Assembly: GCA_017979445.1 (NCBI GenBank)
Contig: JADQWC010000327.1
Coordinates: 1 to 64,000, forward strand
Length of the DNA: 64,000 bases
Direction: 5' to 3'
Origin: Akebia trifoliata
Lineage: Eukaryota; Streptophyta; Magnoliopsida; Ranunculales; Lardizabalaceae
The notes beneath the pieces are model-generated. The model saw only the letters and a list, made by a program, of their open reading frames with translations, did no database searches and was not told the DNA's origin. Both the position numbers and the translations under genes were made by a program. Positions 23,909-36,182 of the stretch are shown piece by piece (the stretch's first letter is position 1; the number at the start of each line of letters is the position of its first letter).

Positions 23909-25498
23909 ATGGTCAAAACTGAGAAAATGAAGGACTCTATTAGAAATTTTAGAGCCCGTCCTGATGATGAATTTTTCCAAACTTAGGAAATATTCAATGA
24001 TTTATTGGTCAAGTGCCCACACCATGGCATTGACAAAGCACAGTTGGTGCAAAGTTTTTATAGAGGATTAACAATGAATCAACGTACCTTAGTTGAGTCA
24101 ATGCATAAGGGTCAGTTCATGAACCAGACTCCCAACCAAGCGTATGATTTCCCCGTAGAGTTAGCCGAGAGTGCTCAAAATTGGAGTACTAACCAAGAAG
24201 AATTTGATAGAGATGATCCGGTTAGAAAGATAGGCATGTATGAGATGAAGGCAGACCCTGATCTCAAAAATGTTATGTCTAGTCTAGTGAGTGGGATGAA
24301 CAATCTCACGAAGAAGTTAGATGCCTTTACCATCTCAGCATCCAAACCTCACCTAGACCCTCGTGCAATTTCGCAAGTAACTGTCGAACCGAGTTCTTTG
24401 TGCGTCATATGCGACGGCAACGACCATTTGGTCGAGTGTTGTCCCACCTTGTCTCAAATCAAAGCTGAACAAGCAAATGCGATTAATGGCTATAGTACTT
24501 TTAGGAAGTCAACTCCAAACTCTTTTAGCCAAACGTATCACCCAGATAATAGGTTCCATCCTAATTTCTCATACAGACATAATGAACCTATTCAATCTAG
24601 TGGTCCGTCAGGTTACAATAGGAGTTTTCCTAGGCAATCTGGTTCTTCCACAAACCAAGCTATTGTTCCTCAAGTCCCTTATCAACCCCAACAATCTATA
24701 GATTGGAGAGCCATCATACCAGATCCCATGACCAATTATCAGCAGCCTGCCCAACAATAGTCGTCCATAGAATTTATGATTGTCGAATTAATGAGACAAC
24801 AACAGCAGTTCATCCAAACTCAACAACAAACCCATCAAAATCAAACTCAGATTAACCAGGTCATTGCGCAATCCATAGCTAAGATGGAAGTTCAGTTGGG
24901 GCAGTTAGCTCTCTCCTTGAGTGGGAGAGAGAAAGGTCAATTTCCTAGTCAGACTATCCCTAACCCTAGAGGTCAACCTTTGATTCCAAACGGATCGAAA
25001 GGTCAATATGAAGTAGGAAGCCATTCTGGAGCTCTATAAGACTCAGTCCAGGCTATCCACACCTTGGGTTCAGGAAAAAATGTGGACAACAAGGTCCAAC
25101 CTATTGAAATGGGAGAAAAAGTCCTAGAGAAGGAAAAAGTTCAAAAAGAAGTCATAGAGTCTCCAATAAAGAAAGAGAAAGATTTGGAAAATCCTCCTAT
25201 CATTTTGTCAATTCAAAAAGCTCCATTTCCCCATCGCCTTAGAGATTCTAAAAAAGGTAAGCAATTTGAGGGTGTCTTAGAAATCTTCCAAAATGTGCAT
25301 ATCAATATCCTATTCCTAGATGCCATTAAGCAGATACCTTCTTATGCGAAATTCCTAAAGGATTTGACCACAGCTAAAAGGAAAACACCATTTCCTCGGG
25401 AAGCTATCATGGCAGCCCAAGCTTCGTCGCTCATCCAACAAACGATTGCACCAAAATTTAAGGATCCTGGATTTCCAATAATTTCCATTCATATTTGA
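23909..25498 (+). pseudogene. Athila gag, with in-frame stops
   Basis: One reading frame carries a capsid-type segment (CPHHGIDKAQLVQSFYRGL, about 24015-24070), a nucleocapsid zinc knuckle CVICDGNDHLVECC (about 24400-24440, spacing CX2CX4HX4C) and a Q/P/N-rich tail. Stops interrupt it at about 23983, 24758 and 25037 without changing frame, and a fourth ends it at 25496-25498. The first stop sits where Athila gag normally has Trp. The start at 23909 is the first in-frame ATG; the usual N-terminus is shorter than expected or lost. Gag would form the virus-like particle that packages the element RNA. Confidence 0.75.
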
Positions 25499-26397
25499 AA
25501 TCAAGTAGTCGAAAAATGTCTCTTAGACTTAGGGGCTAGTGTGAACCTTTTACCATATTCGGTTTATAAACAATTAGGTTTGGGGGTTTTGAAACCCACC
25601 GATATCACATTGAGTCTAGCCGATAGGTCCATAAAAATTCCAAAGGGTATAGTTGAGGACGTGATAGTTAAAGTCAAAGATTTCTATTTTCCTGTTGACT
25701 TTGTTGTCTTAGACACGGAACCAGTCATCAATTCGAATAGTCATATTCCTATCATCTTAGGACGTCCATTCTTTGCCACGTCTGACGCAGTCATTCGTTG
25801 TAGAAATGGAATTATGACTTTAGCATTTGGGGATATGAAAGTGAAACTAAACGTCTTCCACAATTTCCAAGGAATTGATGTAGATGATGGTATGGAGGAA
25901 GTGAACATGATAGATACGCTAGTCAATCAAACGTATCAAGAGTTAGGGTACTTTGATCCCCTAACAAAATGTTTGGCTCACTTTGGCCTTGACTTGGATG
26001 TCGAAGAGTCTATAAGCGAAGTTAATGCTTTGTTTGAATCTGTTCCACTCTTAGATTCTGTACGGTGGCATGCAAAAACTGAAAGTCTTCTTGTGCGCAC
26101 ATCCAATCTTGTTCCTTCTTATATCGAACCTCCAAAATTAGAACTCAAGTCGCTTCCAGAGACCTTGAGATATGCATTTCTTGGTAAGAATCAAACCTTG
26201 CCCTTGATCATTTCCTCTCACCTTAATGAAGTTCAAGAGGGAAAGTTGTTAGGAGTATTAAAAGAACATCAAGAAGCTATTGGTTGGAGCATAGCTGACA
26301 TCAAGGGAATTAGTCCATCTGTGGTAATGCACCATATTCGTTTAGAGGATTTTGCTAAGCCTTCCTTAGAACCTCAGAGACGACTAATCCTATCATG
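25499..26397 (+). pseudogene. Athila protease region and linker to RT
   Basis: Directly continues the gag frame after a stop. The aspartic protease block LLDLGASVNLLPYSVYKQLG is present near 25518-25580; Athila proteases have DLGA in place of the usual D(S/T)GA. IPIILGRPFFATSDAVI (about 25745) is the second conserved protease block (ILGRPF). The linker leads to the fingers of RT, but a one-base loss near 26386 shifts the frame before RT. Confidence 0.75.
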
Positions 26398-27210
26398 AAA
26401 GACGTAGTTCGGATGGAAGTGATGAAATTGCTAGATGCGGGTATTATCTATCCTATCTCTGACAGTCGTTGGGTGAGTCCTATACAAGTAGTTCCTAAGA
26501 AGTCTGGTATCACTGTGGTAGTAACCAAGACAATGAATTAATCCCCACTCGAGTCCAAAATGGATGGAGAGTGTGTATTGACTATAGGAAACTCAACTCG
26601 ATGACTCCTAAGGATCATTTCCCCTTACCTTTCATTGATCAAATGTTAGAGCGTCTGGCAGGACATTCTTACTATTGCTTCTTAGATGGTTATTCCGGGT
26701 ACAACCAGATACCCGTTGCTCCAATCTATCAAGAGAAAATAACTTTCACCTGCCCTTTCGGAACTTTCGCGTATCGTCGCATGCTTTTTGGATTGTGCAA
26801 TGCACCCGTTACTTTTCAACGGTGCATGATGAGTATATTTTTTGACATGCTAGAAAAATATCTCGAAGTATTCATGGATGATTTTTCAGTTTTTGGATCA
26901 AGTTTTGAGGAATGTCTCCATCACTTGACTTTGGTCCTTGTATGTTGCAAAGAGGTCAATCTAGTCCTCAATTGGGAAAAATGCCATTTCATGGTAACAT
27001 CGGGGATTGTGCTAGGCACATTGTTTCTGCTAAGGGGATTGAGGTAAATAAGGCAAAGGTAGGTCTAATTGAAAAATTACCACCTCCTAGAACGGTCAAA
27101 GAAATTAGATCATTCCTAGGCCATGCAGGTTTTTATCGTAGATTCATTAAAGATTTCGGGAAAATCTCGAACCTTTATGTGAGCTATTGGGAAAGGATGT
27201 TCCTTTCGAC
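26398..27210 (+). pseudogene. Athila reverse transcriptase, frameshifted
   Basis: Conserved RT blocks are in order: VCIDYRKLN (about 26568), FLDGYSGYNQI (about 26680), FGLCNAPVTFQRCM (about 26788) and the catalytic FMDDFSVFG (about 26872), in which F-M-D-D replaces Y-x-D-D as in other Athila copies. FLGHAGFYRRFIKDFGKI marks the end of RT near 27150. At least two frameshifts (near 26525 and 26935-27015) break the chain. The RT would copy element RNA into DNA. Confidence 0.82.
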
Positions 27211-27830
27211 TTTTCAGAGTCATGTCTCTCTGCGTTCAACAACTCAAGTCTGAGTTAACCTCGGCACCCATTATTCAACCTCCAAACTGGAGCATTCCAT
27301 TCGAAGTTATGTGCGACGCTTCAGATTATGCAATAGGCGCTGTTTTGGGTCAGCGAATTGAAAAACAACCTCATGTTATCCAATATGCTAGTAAAACCCT
27401 AAACGATGCTCAGCTTAATTACTCTACAACAGAGAAGGAAATGCTAGCAGTGGTCTATGCCATTGAAAAATTTTGCCCCTACCTCATAGGATCTAAAGTC
27501 GTGATCTACACAGACCACGCAGCATTGAAGTACCTTCTATCAAAGAAAGATGCTAAAGCAAGGTTAATCCGTTGGATTCTACTTCTACAAGAGTTTGATC
27601 TCGAGATCCGAGACAAAAAAGGGGTAGAAAATGTCGTAGCTGATCACTTGTCTAGGATAGTTAACAAGCCATCCGAGGAATCCTTACCCATCTCTGAATC
27701 CTTTCCCGATGAGCAACTTATGCAAATCTCTCAAGCCAATGCTCTATGGTATGCGGACATTGTCAACTACCTAGTTACAGGTCAATTCCCAGTCGAAACG
27801 ACTAGTCAAGAGAAACTCTGTCTTCTATAA
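27211..27830 (+). pseudogene. Athila RNase H
   Basis: A long open stretch (27222-27830) with the three RNase H carboxylates in [28 protein letters not shown] and [11 protein letters not shown], and the connecting block [18 protein letters not shown]. It ends at a stop before the integrase zinc finger. It is in a different frame from RT and so not translated as part of one polyprotein. Confidence 0.8.
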
Positions 27831-29034
27831 AAAATAAAATGGTATTTCTGGGATGAGCCATACATATTTAAGTATTGTCCTGATCAAATCATTAGACGTT
27901 GTATTCCAACCTGTGAGCAAGTTAATATCCTAGAGTTTTGCCATAATCATGCCTGCGGAGGGCACTTCAGTGGTAAGAAGACCACCATGAAAATCCTACA
28001 ATGCGGTTTTTTCTGGCCTAGTATTTTTCGTGATGCCCACAAGTTTAGCAAATCTTGTGATAGATGTCAAAGATTAGGAAAAATCTCTAAGAGAAATGAA
28101 ATGCCTCAAAATCCTATACTGATCATCGAAATTTTTGACGTGTGGGGTATAGACTTCATGGGACCTTTTCCTATCTCCCAGGGTTACCAATACATCCTAG
28201 TTACCGTTGACTATGTGTCAAAATGGGTCGAAGCTGTGGCATGTAGAACTAACGATCACAAGGTTGTGATAAAATTTATCAAGGAGACGATTTTTTCAAG
28301 ATTTGGTACTCCGCGAGCTATCATAAGTGATGGTGGCTCGCATTTTTGCAACAAGATCTTTGATGCATTGATGAAGAAATACCTCATAACGCATAAGGTT
28401 GCCACACCTTACCACCCATAAACAAGTGGACAAGTGAGATTTCTAACAGGGAAATAAAGACTATCTTAAAAAAATAGTCAATCCTTCAAGGAAGATGGTC
28501 TTTGAGATTGAGTAGATTCACTCTGGGCCTATAGGACTGCATTCAAGACACCCATAGGGATGTCTCCTACCGGTTAGTTTTTGGCAAGGCCTGCCATCTC
28601 CCTGTAGAACTAGAACATCGTGCATATTGGGCGATCAAACGCCTCAACTTTGATTTTGATAAAGCCGGTGAGAAGCGAAAGTTACAACTAGACGAGTTAG
28701 AAGAGATTAGAAATGACTCGTATGATTGTGCCAAAAGGTACAAAGAGCGTACCAAATTCTTTCACGATAGGCACATTCTTAGGAGGAATTTCATTCCTAA
28801 TCAAAAAGTTTTGTTGTATTATAATAGACTCCACCTTTTTTCCAGGAAAAACTTAAGTCTCGATGGACTAGCCCATATATTATCCAAACAGTTTACCCAC
28901 ATGGTGCTGTTGAAGTCCTTAATCCTAAGGACGGATCCACTTTCAAAGTGAATGGCCAAAGTCTCAAACCGTTTCTCGAGTATGTTTCGCAGGAGGAAGT
29001 TCTTTTTCTCGATGATCCCGTCTATCAAAGTTAA
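27831..29034 (+). pseudogene. Athila integrase, broken at the catalytic Glu
   Basis: The HHCC zinc finger (HNHACGGHF ... CDRCQRLGK) lies at about 27945-28080. The core has the first Asp in WGIDFMGPF (about 28150) and the second in ISDGGSHF (about 28325). The third catalytic residue (Glu of QVEISNRE) is lost by a one-base deletion near 28435. A C-terminal domain ending DDPVYQS and a TAA closes at about 29034. The first part, up to HPxTSGQV, is open from 27987 to 28421. The C-terminal part also occurs at 19744-20162. Confidence 0.82.
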
Positions 29035-30287
29035 CTATGTTTTCGTCTAGCTAAAGATGTTAAACTTAGCGTTTCTGGAAGACAATCCATGCACTTCAAG
29101 GGACATTGTGTTAAATATCAACAGGACTATAGGGTCTGTCTCAGGTGCTATCTAACCCACTTCATGTCATTTTATCAATTTCAATTTTACTTTTGCATGT
29201 ATATGTTGAAATATTGAGGACAATATAATGTTTAAGTTTGGGGGTGTATGGGTCGGATTTCCACTTATTATTTTTTCTTCTTTCAAAAAAAAAAAAAAAT
29301 TTGAACTTATTTTGTTGTATTTTACTCAAAATCTTAGCTTGTATCTTTAAGCACTTAGTTAAAAATATTTAATCAGTCTTTCATTTGAAGCTATGATCGG
29401 AGTCCCCATTTGTGTTTCTCTTAGGCAAAAATTAGAGCAAAGTTATCTTTTGGTTTATAGTCACTTCTAATAAGGTTACCAAGAGTCTAGATTGTATTAA
29501 AAGAACTTATTACCTTCTTTCTACCTAGAGTTTAAGGAAAAATTAGGTTTGATGAACTTTGACATCCTTGTTCAATTGGTTGGCTGATTAGAAGAAAAAC
29601 AGAACTGGGTTGTATACACCTTGTACAGCAACCATTGAATTAGATTGGGTACCTTGAAAAGGGCTGCGTACTTTTCTTAGAAAAAGAATGAAGAAGTAAT
29701 ATAAGAAAGAGACCTTTCAAAAAAAAAAAAAAATCAAAGATCTAAAAGTTTATGTAAAGTTTTAGTAGGGTGAAAGCCATCAAGTGTAAAAATGTGAGTA
29801 TACTGGAATATCACAGATAAAGCCCCTTAGAGGTATTAAAGTGAATATCCACACTTCTCACTACCCCAGACAGGATACTAAGTTTAGAATTAAACCCTAA
29901 GTTACTCCAACTATTCTTGAGTAGTTAGAAGGTTGAAACTCATTTGAGGAAATCGAATCTCTTAAATTTCTGAGTTAGAATCACTATCGCTCAAAGGTCA
30001 ATTTAAGTCTAAATTTTTTCATAGAGAAATAAGGGTTGGGACTGTATACCAAGCAGTACTTCCAATTGATTGACAAAAAAAAAAAAGACTTGATTTTGAC
30101 TATTTTTACTTCAAAGTTGTTTTCAAATTTTGTGGGTATATTTCTGCAAACCCTCACGAGTCAAACTCGTCCACTAGGGGTAACCTAGTGGTTCAAGGGC
30201 TTGCTGTATTCGCTAAATGCAGTCGAGGTACCTGTGAAAGTGGCAGTTTTATTTTTTAGGGACTAGAAAAAGGTAAGTTTGGGGGTA
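29035..30287 (+). other. Athila 3' untranslated region and polypurine tract
   Basis: Non-coding 3' part of the element, matching 20163-21441. It ends in the polypurine tract AAGTTTGGGGGTA directly before the LTR. No env-like frame is readable. Confidence 0.7.
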
Positions 30288-31475
30288 TGATGAGTGTTTC
30301 CAAATACTCAATTATACACACATTTTTCGGATATTTATCTTGATTTTTGCCTATTTATCCATATTTAAATAATAACCATGATAAGCCTCAAATCACCACG
30401 TTGCATGTTAATTAGGCTTAATTATATAAATAAATTCATTTACTAGATAAATCTAATTACGTGTGTTTCTTGTGCAGAAAATCAACAAATTGGAATCAAA
30501 ATCTCAAGACAAAAGTATTTGGGCCCACTTTGGAATGCCCTAATCATTAACTCATCATTTCTCCTATTTTGTCTTTTTGTGCAAAGAAAAGTGGAGGCTA
30601 CTTTTAGATTCTTCTACACACATTTTCTTTATAAATAAAGCCTTCATTTCTAGAGAAAGGGTCCCATCTTGGTTCTCTTATCCAAGACTCCTTTAATCTA
30701 AGGCTCTTAGCTTATTCTCTTATTTTTTTGTATTTTATTTTCTAGTTATTTTCTTTTGGTTAAATAGTCTTGTAAGAAGTAGAAGAAGAAGAAGTTGTAA
30801 TTTTCTCCATCAAATGAAGAAAAGTTCTTTCATCTCTTATCTTCCCTCTCTTGCAATGACATTAGGCTAAGTTCCCCTCCATTGGAGAGTGGAAAAGCCT
30901 AGAGCAAGTTCTTGTGTTATTTCTAATTTTATGCCTTTTTTTTATTTAAAATGCTTATGAATTCTCTTTAAGTTTCTTGCACCTTTTATTCTTAATAGAT
31001 ACTTTATGCTTAGATTAGATCAAGATAAAGTTTGCTTAAATTAGATAATTGGTAGAAGAAGTTTTCAAAGAATTCTACTTTGTTTTTGTTCTCTTATTTC
31101 ATTTTATTTGCAAAACTTTCCGATCTAAGGAGCTAACACGAAGCCCTTATGATTGAGTTATAAAAAGGCTAGAGACTAAGAATTATCATTAACATGTTTT
31201 AGGTAGATCCACCTCCAATGGTGTTTTAATTCATAAGTTTACTTGCTTTTAATTTCATTTACTTTAGTTTATTTTCTAGTAATTGTACATCTTCTTATAA
31301 GTTCAAAAATACAAAGAAAAACAGTTTTAATTCCTTTTAGTTAATTTGGATTTTATCTTCTTAGCTTAGCTCTATTCCTCCTTTCTCTTGGGTTCGATCC
31401 CCTACTTGCCCCACAAGTAAGGTAAAACTAAGATTATTATTAACTCCGGTGAGAAGAACAACGATAGTCTCATCA
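30288..31475 (+). repeat. Athila LTR, right
   Basis: 1188 bp, same ends as the left LTR (TGATGAG...CTCATCA). It differs from it by scattered substitutions and small indels, so the insertion is relatively young compared with the Tat host sequence. Confidence 0.88.
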
Positions 31476-32147
31476 CCCAATTAGGAAGTTTTACATTAAA
31501 TTCCATGCCTTTTTTTTCCAATCCATCTATCTTATCTTAAAACACAGTCACACCATGTGTACTCTTCCACCTCTCATCATTCACATCCCCATTTCATTTG
31601 TACCTACTCTACAATCCCCACCACCGATCTTCTATGTTCAACCTAAACTCCCTCAATTCATCTTCAAAACCCCTAAAACCCTTTCCTTACCATTCAAACA
31701 AGGTTGTTCCTCAGAATTATGGAATAGGGTTAGTCTTTCTCTATGGAGTACGAAAGATCAAAACAAATAATCTAAAAAAGGTGGATCACATCACTAAATC
31801 GAGCAAGGTGGTCAAGGTAACAAAGAAAGTAGCAATAGAGAAAGCGAGAGGAAAGAAAGAAAATAGAAAAAGGAAAAGGAAAGCAGACATCTAATAAGGT
31901 AATGTGAGAAAGTATTGAGAAAGTGACAAAGGCTGAAATAGAGAATACGCCATAAACAAAAAAATTGAGAATAGTGTAGCACGAGTTAAGATAGTCATTA
32001 GACAAGGGGAAACAAAACACATAAGGCAAAAGACAAAAAGATTGAGAAAAGACAAAATGAGATTGATAAAGCTCAAAGAAAAGAAAAATGGCTAAGAAAA
32101 GATCGTAATCACATAAGAAGTTGAACTTGCTAAGTTAGAGGAAAGAA
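31476..32147 (+). pseudogene. Tat/Ogre-like gag, second part
   Basis: Continues the gag interrupted at 19743. LGSFTLNSMPFF and PKTLSLPF / KPFPYHSNKVVPQNYG (about 31660-31725) match the Tat/Ogre block that reads KPFPYKS.KAVPW.Y in relatives. A Lys/Glu-rich linker follows with several stops. It ends at 32147 at the AAGAA flank of the chromovirus and continues at 40886. Confidence 0.6.
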
Positions 32148-32494
32148 TGGTGCAAAACCTCCTAGTTCAACCTCACTTCAAGACAAGAACAGATCATACA
32201 CAAAATCTCTCTGTAATATTGGAATCACTCCAAAGAAAGTTCAAATTCATTGAATGGCCAAAAGAAAAAACTGACTTCATTCTCATCCACTTTCTTTAAA
32301 TATCAATCCCCTATTACCATCTCCAACTCCAACTAGGAAAGCAATAAACTAGGACGAAGTAAACTAGGAAAGTAAAAAATTCGGAAAGAAATAAATAGAA
32401 TAAAAAGAAAAATAGAATTGCAACAAATAAGTAACTTCTTAAAAGTCCTCTGCATTTATGGAATTATGGAATATCCTTCTCCTGATTTGCATCA
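32148..32494 (-). repeat. 3' LTR of the chromovirus
   Basis: 347 bp. The pol reading frame runs about ten codons into the LTR before its stop (ANQEKDIP then TAA). The 5' copy is shorter by a roughly 25-bp deletion of a partly repeated AGTAAACTAGGA segment. Confidence 0.82.
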
Positions 32495-33609
32495 ATTGTC
32501 GGCTCTCTTGAAGAACTTGACTCTGGCAAGTTTTGACGAGTGTATGCAGCAAATAAATATGGATGTAAACGCTTGACTTCTGAAGCTTGCAACCAAACAG
32601 AGTCTGAATTTGGACGATTTTTCCACCGCACTAAGAACTTGTAATATCCTCCTCGACGAGTTGTAACAAATTGATGGTCAAGAATGGCAGCAATCTCATC
32701 TCGTGGGGCTGTATTTTTTGGAACTCGCAGAACTGGTGTTACCTCCGGACTCGGAATTACGAAAATTTCATCGACATCACCCTTGAACTCCGTAAGGTCT
32801 TTTATGTTAAAAACAGGGTTGATACCAAAATCAGAGGGTAAATCAATGACATATGCATTAGTACCCAATTTCTTGTATACTCTAAAAGGACCTACTCGGC
32901 GTGCATGAAGATGGGTAAAGCTTCCCGGAGGAAAACGCTCCGGCCTTAAACGAACAAGAATCATATCACCTTCATTAAATTGCTGATTCTTGCGTTTTGT
33001 ATTTGCTGAATCTGCATAAGATTTTGTATGGAAAGTAAGGCGCCGTTTACATTCATCGTGGACATCTCGCATATAGCTAGAAAAATCTAGTGCAGCCTCA
33101 CTTGGCCTGGGTGGCAATGGTAATGAGTTAACATCAAGTGGAGTGTTAGGCCGGAACCCATAGAACACTTCGAATGGAGTGCAGCCTGTTGACCTGTTAA
33201 CAGAATTATTGAAGGCAAATTCGGCATGCGGAAGCACTATATCCCAGCTGGTCACATGATCCGCGACGAGGCAGCGTAATAAATTTCCCAAACTCCTGTT
33301 GGTTACTTCAGTTTGGCCGTCAGTTTGGGGATGGAATGCACTAGAAAACATCAGCTTTGTTCCCATTTTCGTCCACAATGTTTTCCAGAAATAACTCACA
33401 AATTTGACGTCCCTATCAGACACAATCGGAATACCATGCAAACGGACGATTTCCTGCAGAAATATTGTAGCAACTTTTGATGCGTCATAAGTTTTGTGAC
33501 ATGGGATAAAATGGGACATCTTGGAAAAACGATCGACTACTACCATAATTGAATCATGTTGATGAAGAGTTCTTGGCAACCCAAGAACAAAGTCCATACT
33601 AATATGCTG
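32464..33609 (-). pseudogene. Chromovirus integrase core and chromodomain
   Basis: This long open frame starts after a stop that replaces a conserved Trp (DKP-stop-QHISMDF). The catalytic triad is intact: Asp of MDFVLGL, Asp of IVSDRDVKFV and Glu of TDGQTEVTNRS. A GPF/Y module (VGPFRVYKKLGTNAYVIDLP) follows, then a chromodomain near residues 310-355 (TTRRGGYYKFLVRWKNRPN with VWL). The chromodomain is known in chromoviruses to steer insertion to modified chromatin. The frame stops inside the 3' LTR. Without the upstream stop this would be an almost complete integrase. Confidence 0.88.
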
Positions 33610-34523
33610 TCATGGTTTGTCGGGAATGGGGAGTGGCGTATAAAGCCCCGCTTGTTGCTTGGTTCCTTTAATCAATTGGCAAACCCGACACCGATCAACC
33701 ACTGTATGCACGTCCCTCCTCATTCGAGGCCAATAGAACCGATCAGCAATAATAGCAAAAGTTTTATCATGACCAAAATGCCCAGCTAAACCCCCGCCAT
33801 GGAGTTCCGTAATTAGAAATTCCCGAAAAGAGCCATGTGGAACACATAGGCGCGATTTGTAAAATAAAAACCCATCGCGCAACATATAATCATTATCAGA
33901 TGTGCGCTCATGAGTGGAGAGATCACTCCATACATTGCCGAAGTCTTCATCGTTGGCATACTCTGCTTTTAAACTATCAAACCCTGTAACATTAGCTGAA
34001 AACATATGTAATAAGTGTGGTCTCCTACTTAAGGCGTCAGCCACCTTACTTTCAGTTCCTGACTTATGTCGAATAACAAATTCGAATTGCTGCAGATACT
34101 CCATCCAACGAGCATGTCGTGCATTTAGTTTACTTTGGGAATTTAAATGCTTCAAAGAATCATGGTCTGTGTAAAGAATAAATTCTCTGTGGATCAAGTA
34201 TGGTCGCCAATGCTTGAGAGTTTGAATTAAAGCATAGAATTCCATATCATATACCGAGTATCGCCGGCGAGTGTCGTTAAGTTTTTCACTGTAAAAAGCA
34301 ATGGGGTGACCTTCCTGACTCAACACACCACCGATTCCCACATGCGATGCATCACAAGCTACTTCAAAAACTTTAGAGAAGTCTGGCAACTTAAGCACTG
34401 GTGCTTGCCCCATCTTTTCTTTAATCTCGGTGAATGCCTTGGCAACTGCGGCACTCCATAAAAAAAATTTTCTTTCAAGCACTCGGTGATTGGGGCCATT
34501 ATAGTGCTGAAACTGCGAATAAA
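33610..34523 (-). pseudogene. Chromovirus RNase H and integrase zinc finger
   Basis: Open frame with RNase H carboxylates in CDASHVGIGGVLSQ, VYDMEFYALIQTLKHW and YTDHDSLKHLN, then the connecting block and the integrase HHCC finger (LHGGGLAGHFGHDKT ... CRVCQLIKG). A stop (TGA after FYR) and a frameshift in a T-run near 34460 separate it from RT. A TGA at the conserved Trp of DKPWQ separates it from the integrase core. Confidence 0.85.
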
Positions 34524-35504
34524 TCACCGATAGAAGGTGGCCAACCCGTGGAAGCTTTTGACTTCAGAAAAATTCTGAGGCGTTGGCCAACTTTGGACAG
34601 CTTGCACCTTTGCGGGGTTGGCCTCAACACCTTGATTAGAAATTATAAAACCCAAGAATTTGGCACTATTCTTCATAAACGAGCATTTATCCCGATTAAT
34701 ATAGAGTTGTTCAGCTCTCAAAACCTTCAATACCTGCTCGACATGGCTTAAATGATCCTGCAAACTTCGGTTAAAAATTAGGATATCATCAAAATAAACA
34801 ACGATAAATTTTCCCAAAAATGGTTTGAGGACTTGTGTCATAACACGCATGAAAGTGCTTGGTGCATTGGTTAATCCGAAGGGCATGACTAGCCATTCGA
34901 ACAAACCATCTTTCGTTTTGAAGGCCGTCTTCCACTCGTCATCTAACCGGATACGGATTTGGTGGTAACCACTTCGAAGGTCGATCTTAGTGAAAATAGA
35001 GGAGCCACATAGCAAATCCAACATATCATCAAGACGGGGAATGGGAAATTGGTACTTTACGGTTATCTTGTTAATTGCTCGACTATCGACGCACATCTTC
35101 CAACTACTATCCTTCTTCGGTGTGAGTAAAATCGGAACAACACAGGGGCTAAGACTTTCTCGAATAAAACCTTTGTCTAACAATTGTTGAATTTGTCGAC
35201 TAAGCTCTTCATTCTCTATTGGACTCATGCGGTAGTGTGGTAAATTAGGCAAGGTTGAGCCGGGGATCAAATCGATAGCATGCTGCACCTCCCTCATTGG
35301 AGGTAGTTGATTCGGCACCTCATCTGGCATGATATCCTGAAATTCCTCCAGCATTGTCGTGAATTCTACTAGAATATTACCGTCTTCCTGCTTCACTTCA
35401 CGCCTTATTACCATTAGCACCATATCATCCTCATGCATAGCTCGAGAAAATTGTTGCATTGTCAAAACTGGGGTAGCCTCCTTTTTTGTATCAAATTCCG
35501 AAAT
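34524..35504 (-). pseudogene. Chromovirus reverse transcriptase
   Basis: Open from 35465 to 34524 and readable further upstream in the same frame after a TAG at 35505-35507. Conserved blocks: [63 protein letters not shown], the active-site YFDDILIFN with both Asp residues intact, and [15 protein letters not shown]. The end HGLATFYR runs into a TGA. Length and block spacing are normal for Ty3/gypsy RT. Confidence 0.9.
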
Positions 35505-36182
35505 CTATAAAGGATCCAAAACAAATTTCTTACCTTTGAAATTAAAAGAGTAAATGTTAGCATACCCATCATAGAGAACCCTCCGATCATAGAGCCACGG
35601 AGGTCCCAACAACATGTGGCAGACAGTCATAGGGATTACATCGCACCAAGCTTCGTCCATGTATTTTTTTCCCAATGAAAATTTAACCAAACACCGTTGC
35701 TTCACTAGGACTGAATTGGCTTCGTTAACCCAGCTGATCCGATAAGGAGTACGATGCTTCTCAATTTTCAGCTCTAAACGTTCGACGGCAGCTTCGAAGA
35801 TCACATTCATGCTGCTACCATTATCAATAATGACATTTAATGCCCGACCATTATGCTCCATGCGTGTGTGAAAAATGTTGGTGCGCAACCACTCGGGATT
35901 AGCCTGAAGCTCTCTCTTAGTTCTTGTCAACACTCCCTGGATCACAGAGCTAGGTAAATTCGACGCACCCAAGTGTTCTTCTTCACTGTGACTATTCCCA
36001 CTGGTCTCATCCCCATCCATGTCTTCAGCAGCGTCCACTACTAATAATTCCTTTTCACATGTAACGGCTAGTTTCTTATCTCTTGTAGGACACACCACAG
36101 CATAGTGTCCAAAGCCTTTACATTTATAACATTGTGGCCCTTCGCTGGAAGCTTTTGCTTTTCCTTTATAGTCTCCACTCAC
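35505..36182 (-). pseudogene. Chromovirus nucleocapsid zinc knuckle and protease
   Basis: Starts with a basic stretch and a zinc knuckle CYKCKGFGHYAVVC (CX2CX4HX4C), then an acidic linker and an aspartic protease. The active-site segment reads IIDNGSSMNV, a D-N-G form instead of D-S/T-G that is also seen in related plant elements. MLLGPPWLYDRRVLYDG is the second conserved protease block. A few-base duplication near 36170-36180 puts it in a different frame from gag. A TAG, probably from CAG, ends it at 35505. Confidence 0.85.

Larger units (their letters stand above)
19744..31475 (+). mobile_element. Athila-like Ty3/gypsy element, remnant of a tandem pair
   Basis: Layout: 3' part of an internal region (19744-21441), LTR (21442-22635), full internal region with gag, protease, RT, RNase H and integrase (22636-30287), LTR (30288-31475). 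The first segment is nearly identical to 28613-30287, so two elements once shared the left LTR, as after unequal recombination in a tandem array. The left edge is truncated inside integrase. The element interrupts a Tat-like gag, whose text resumes at 31476. No left target duplication survives. The coding part carries several stops and frameshifts and is dead, although the LTRs are still very similar. Confidence 0.85.

Noticed and set aside
29035..30287. Possible env-like gene after Athila integrase
   Set aside because: The region has poly-A runs and many stops in all frames and no membrane-type frame; it is untranslated sequence.
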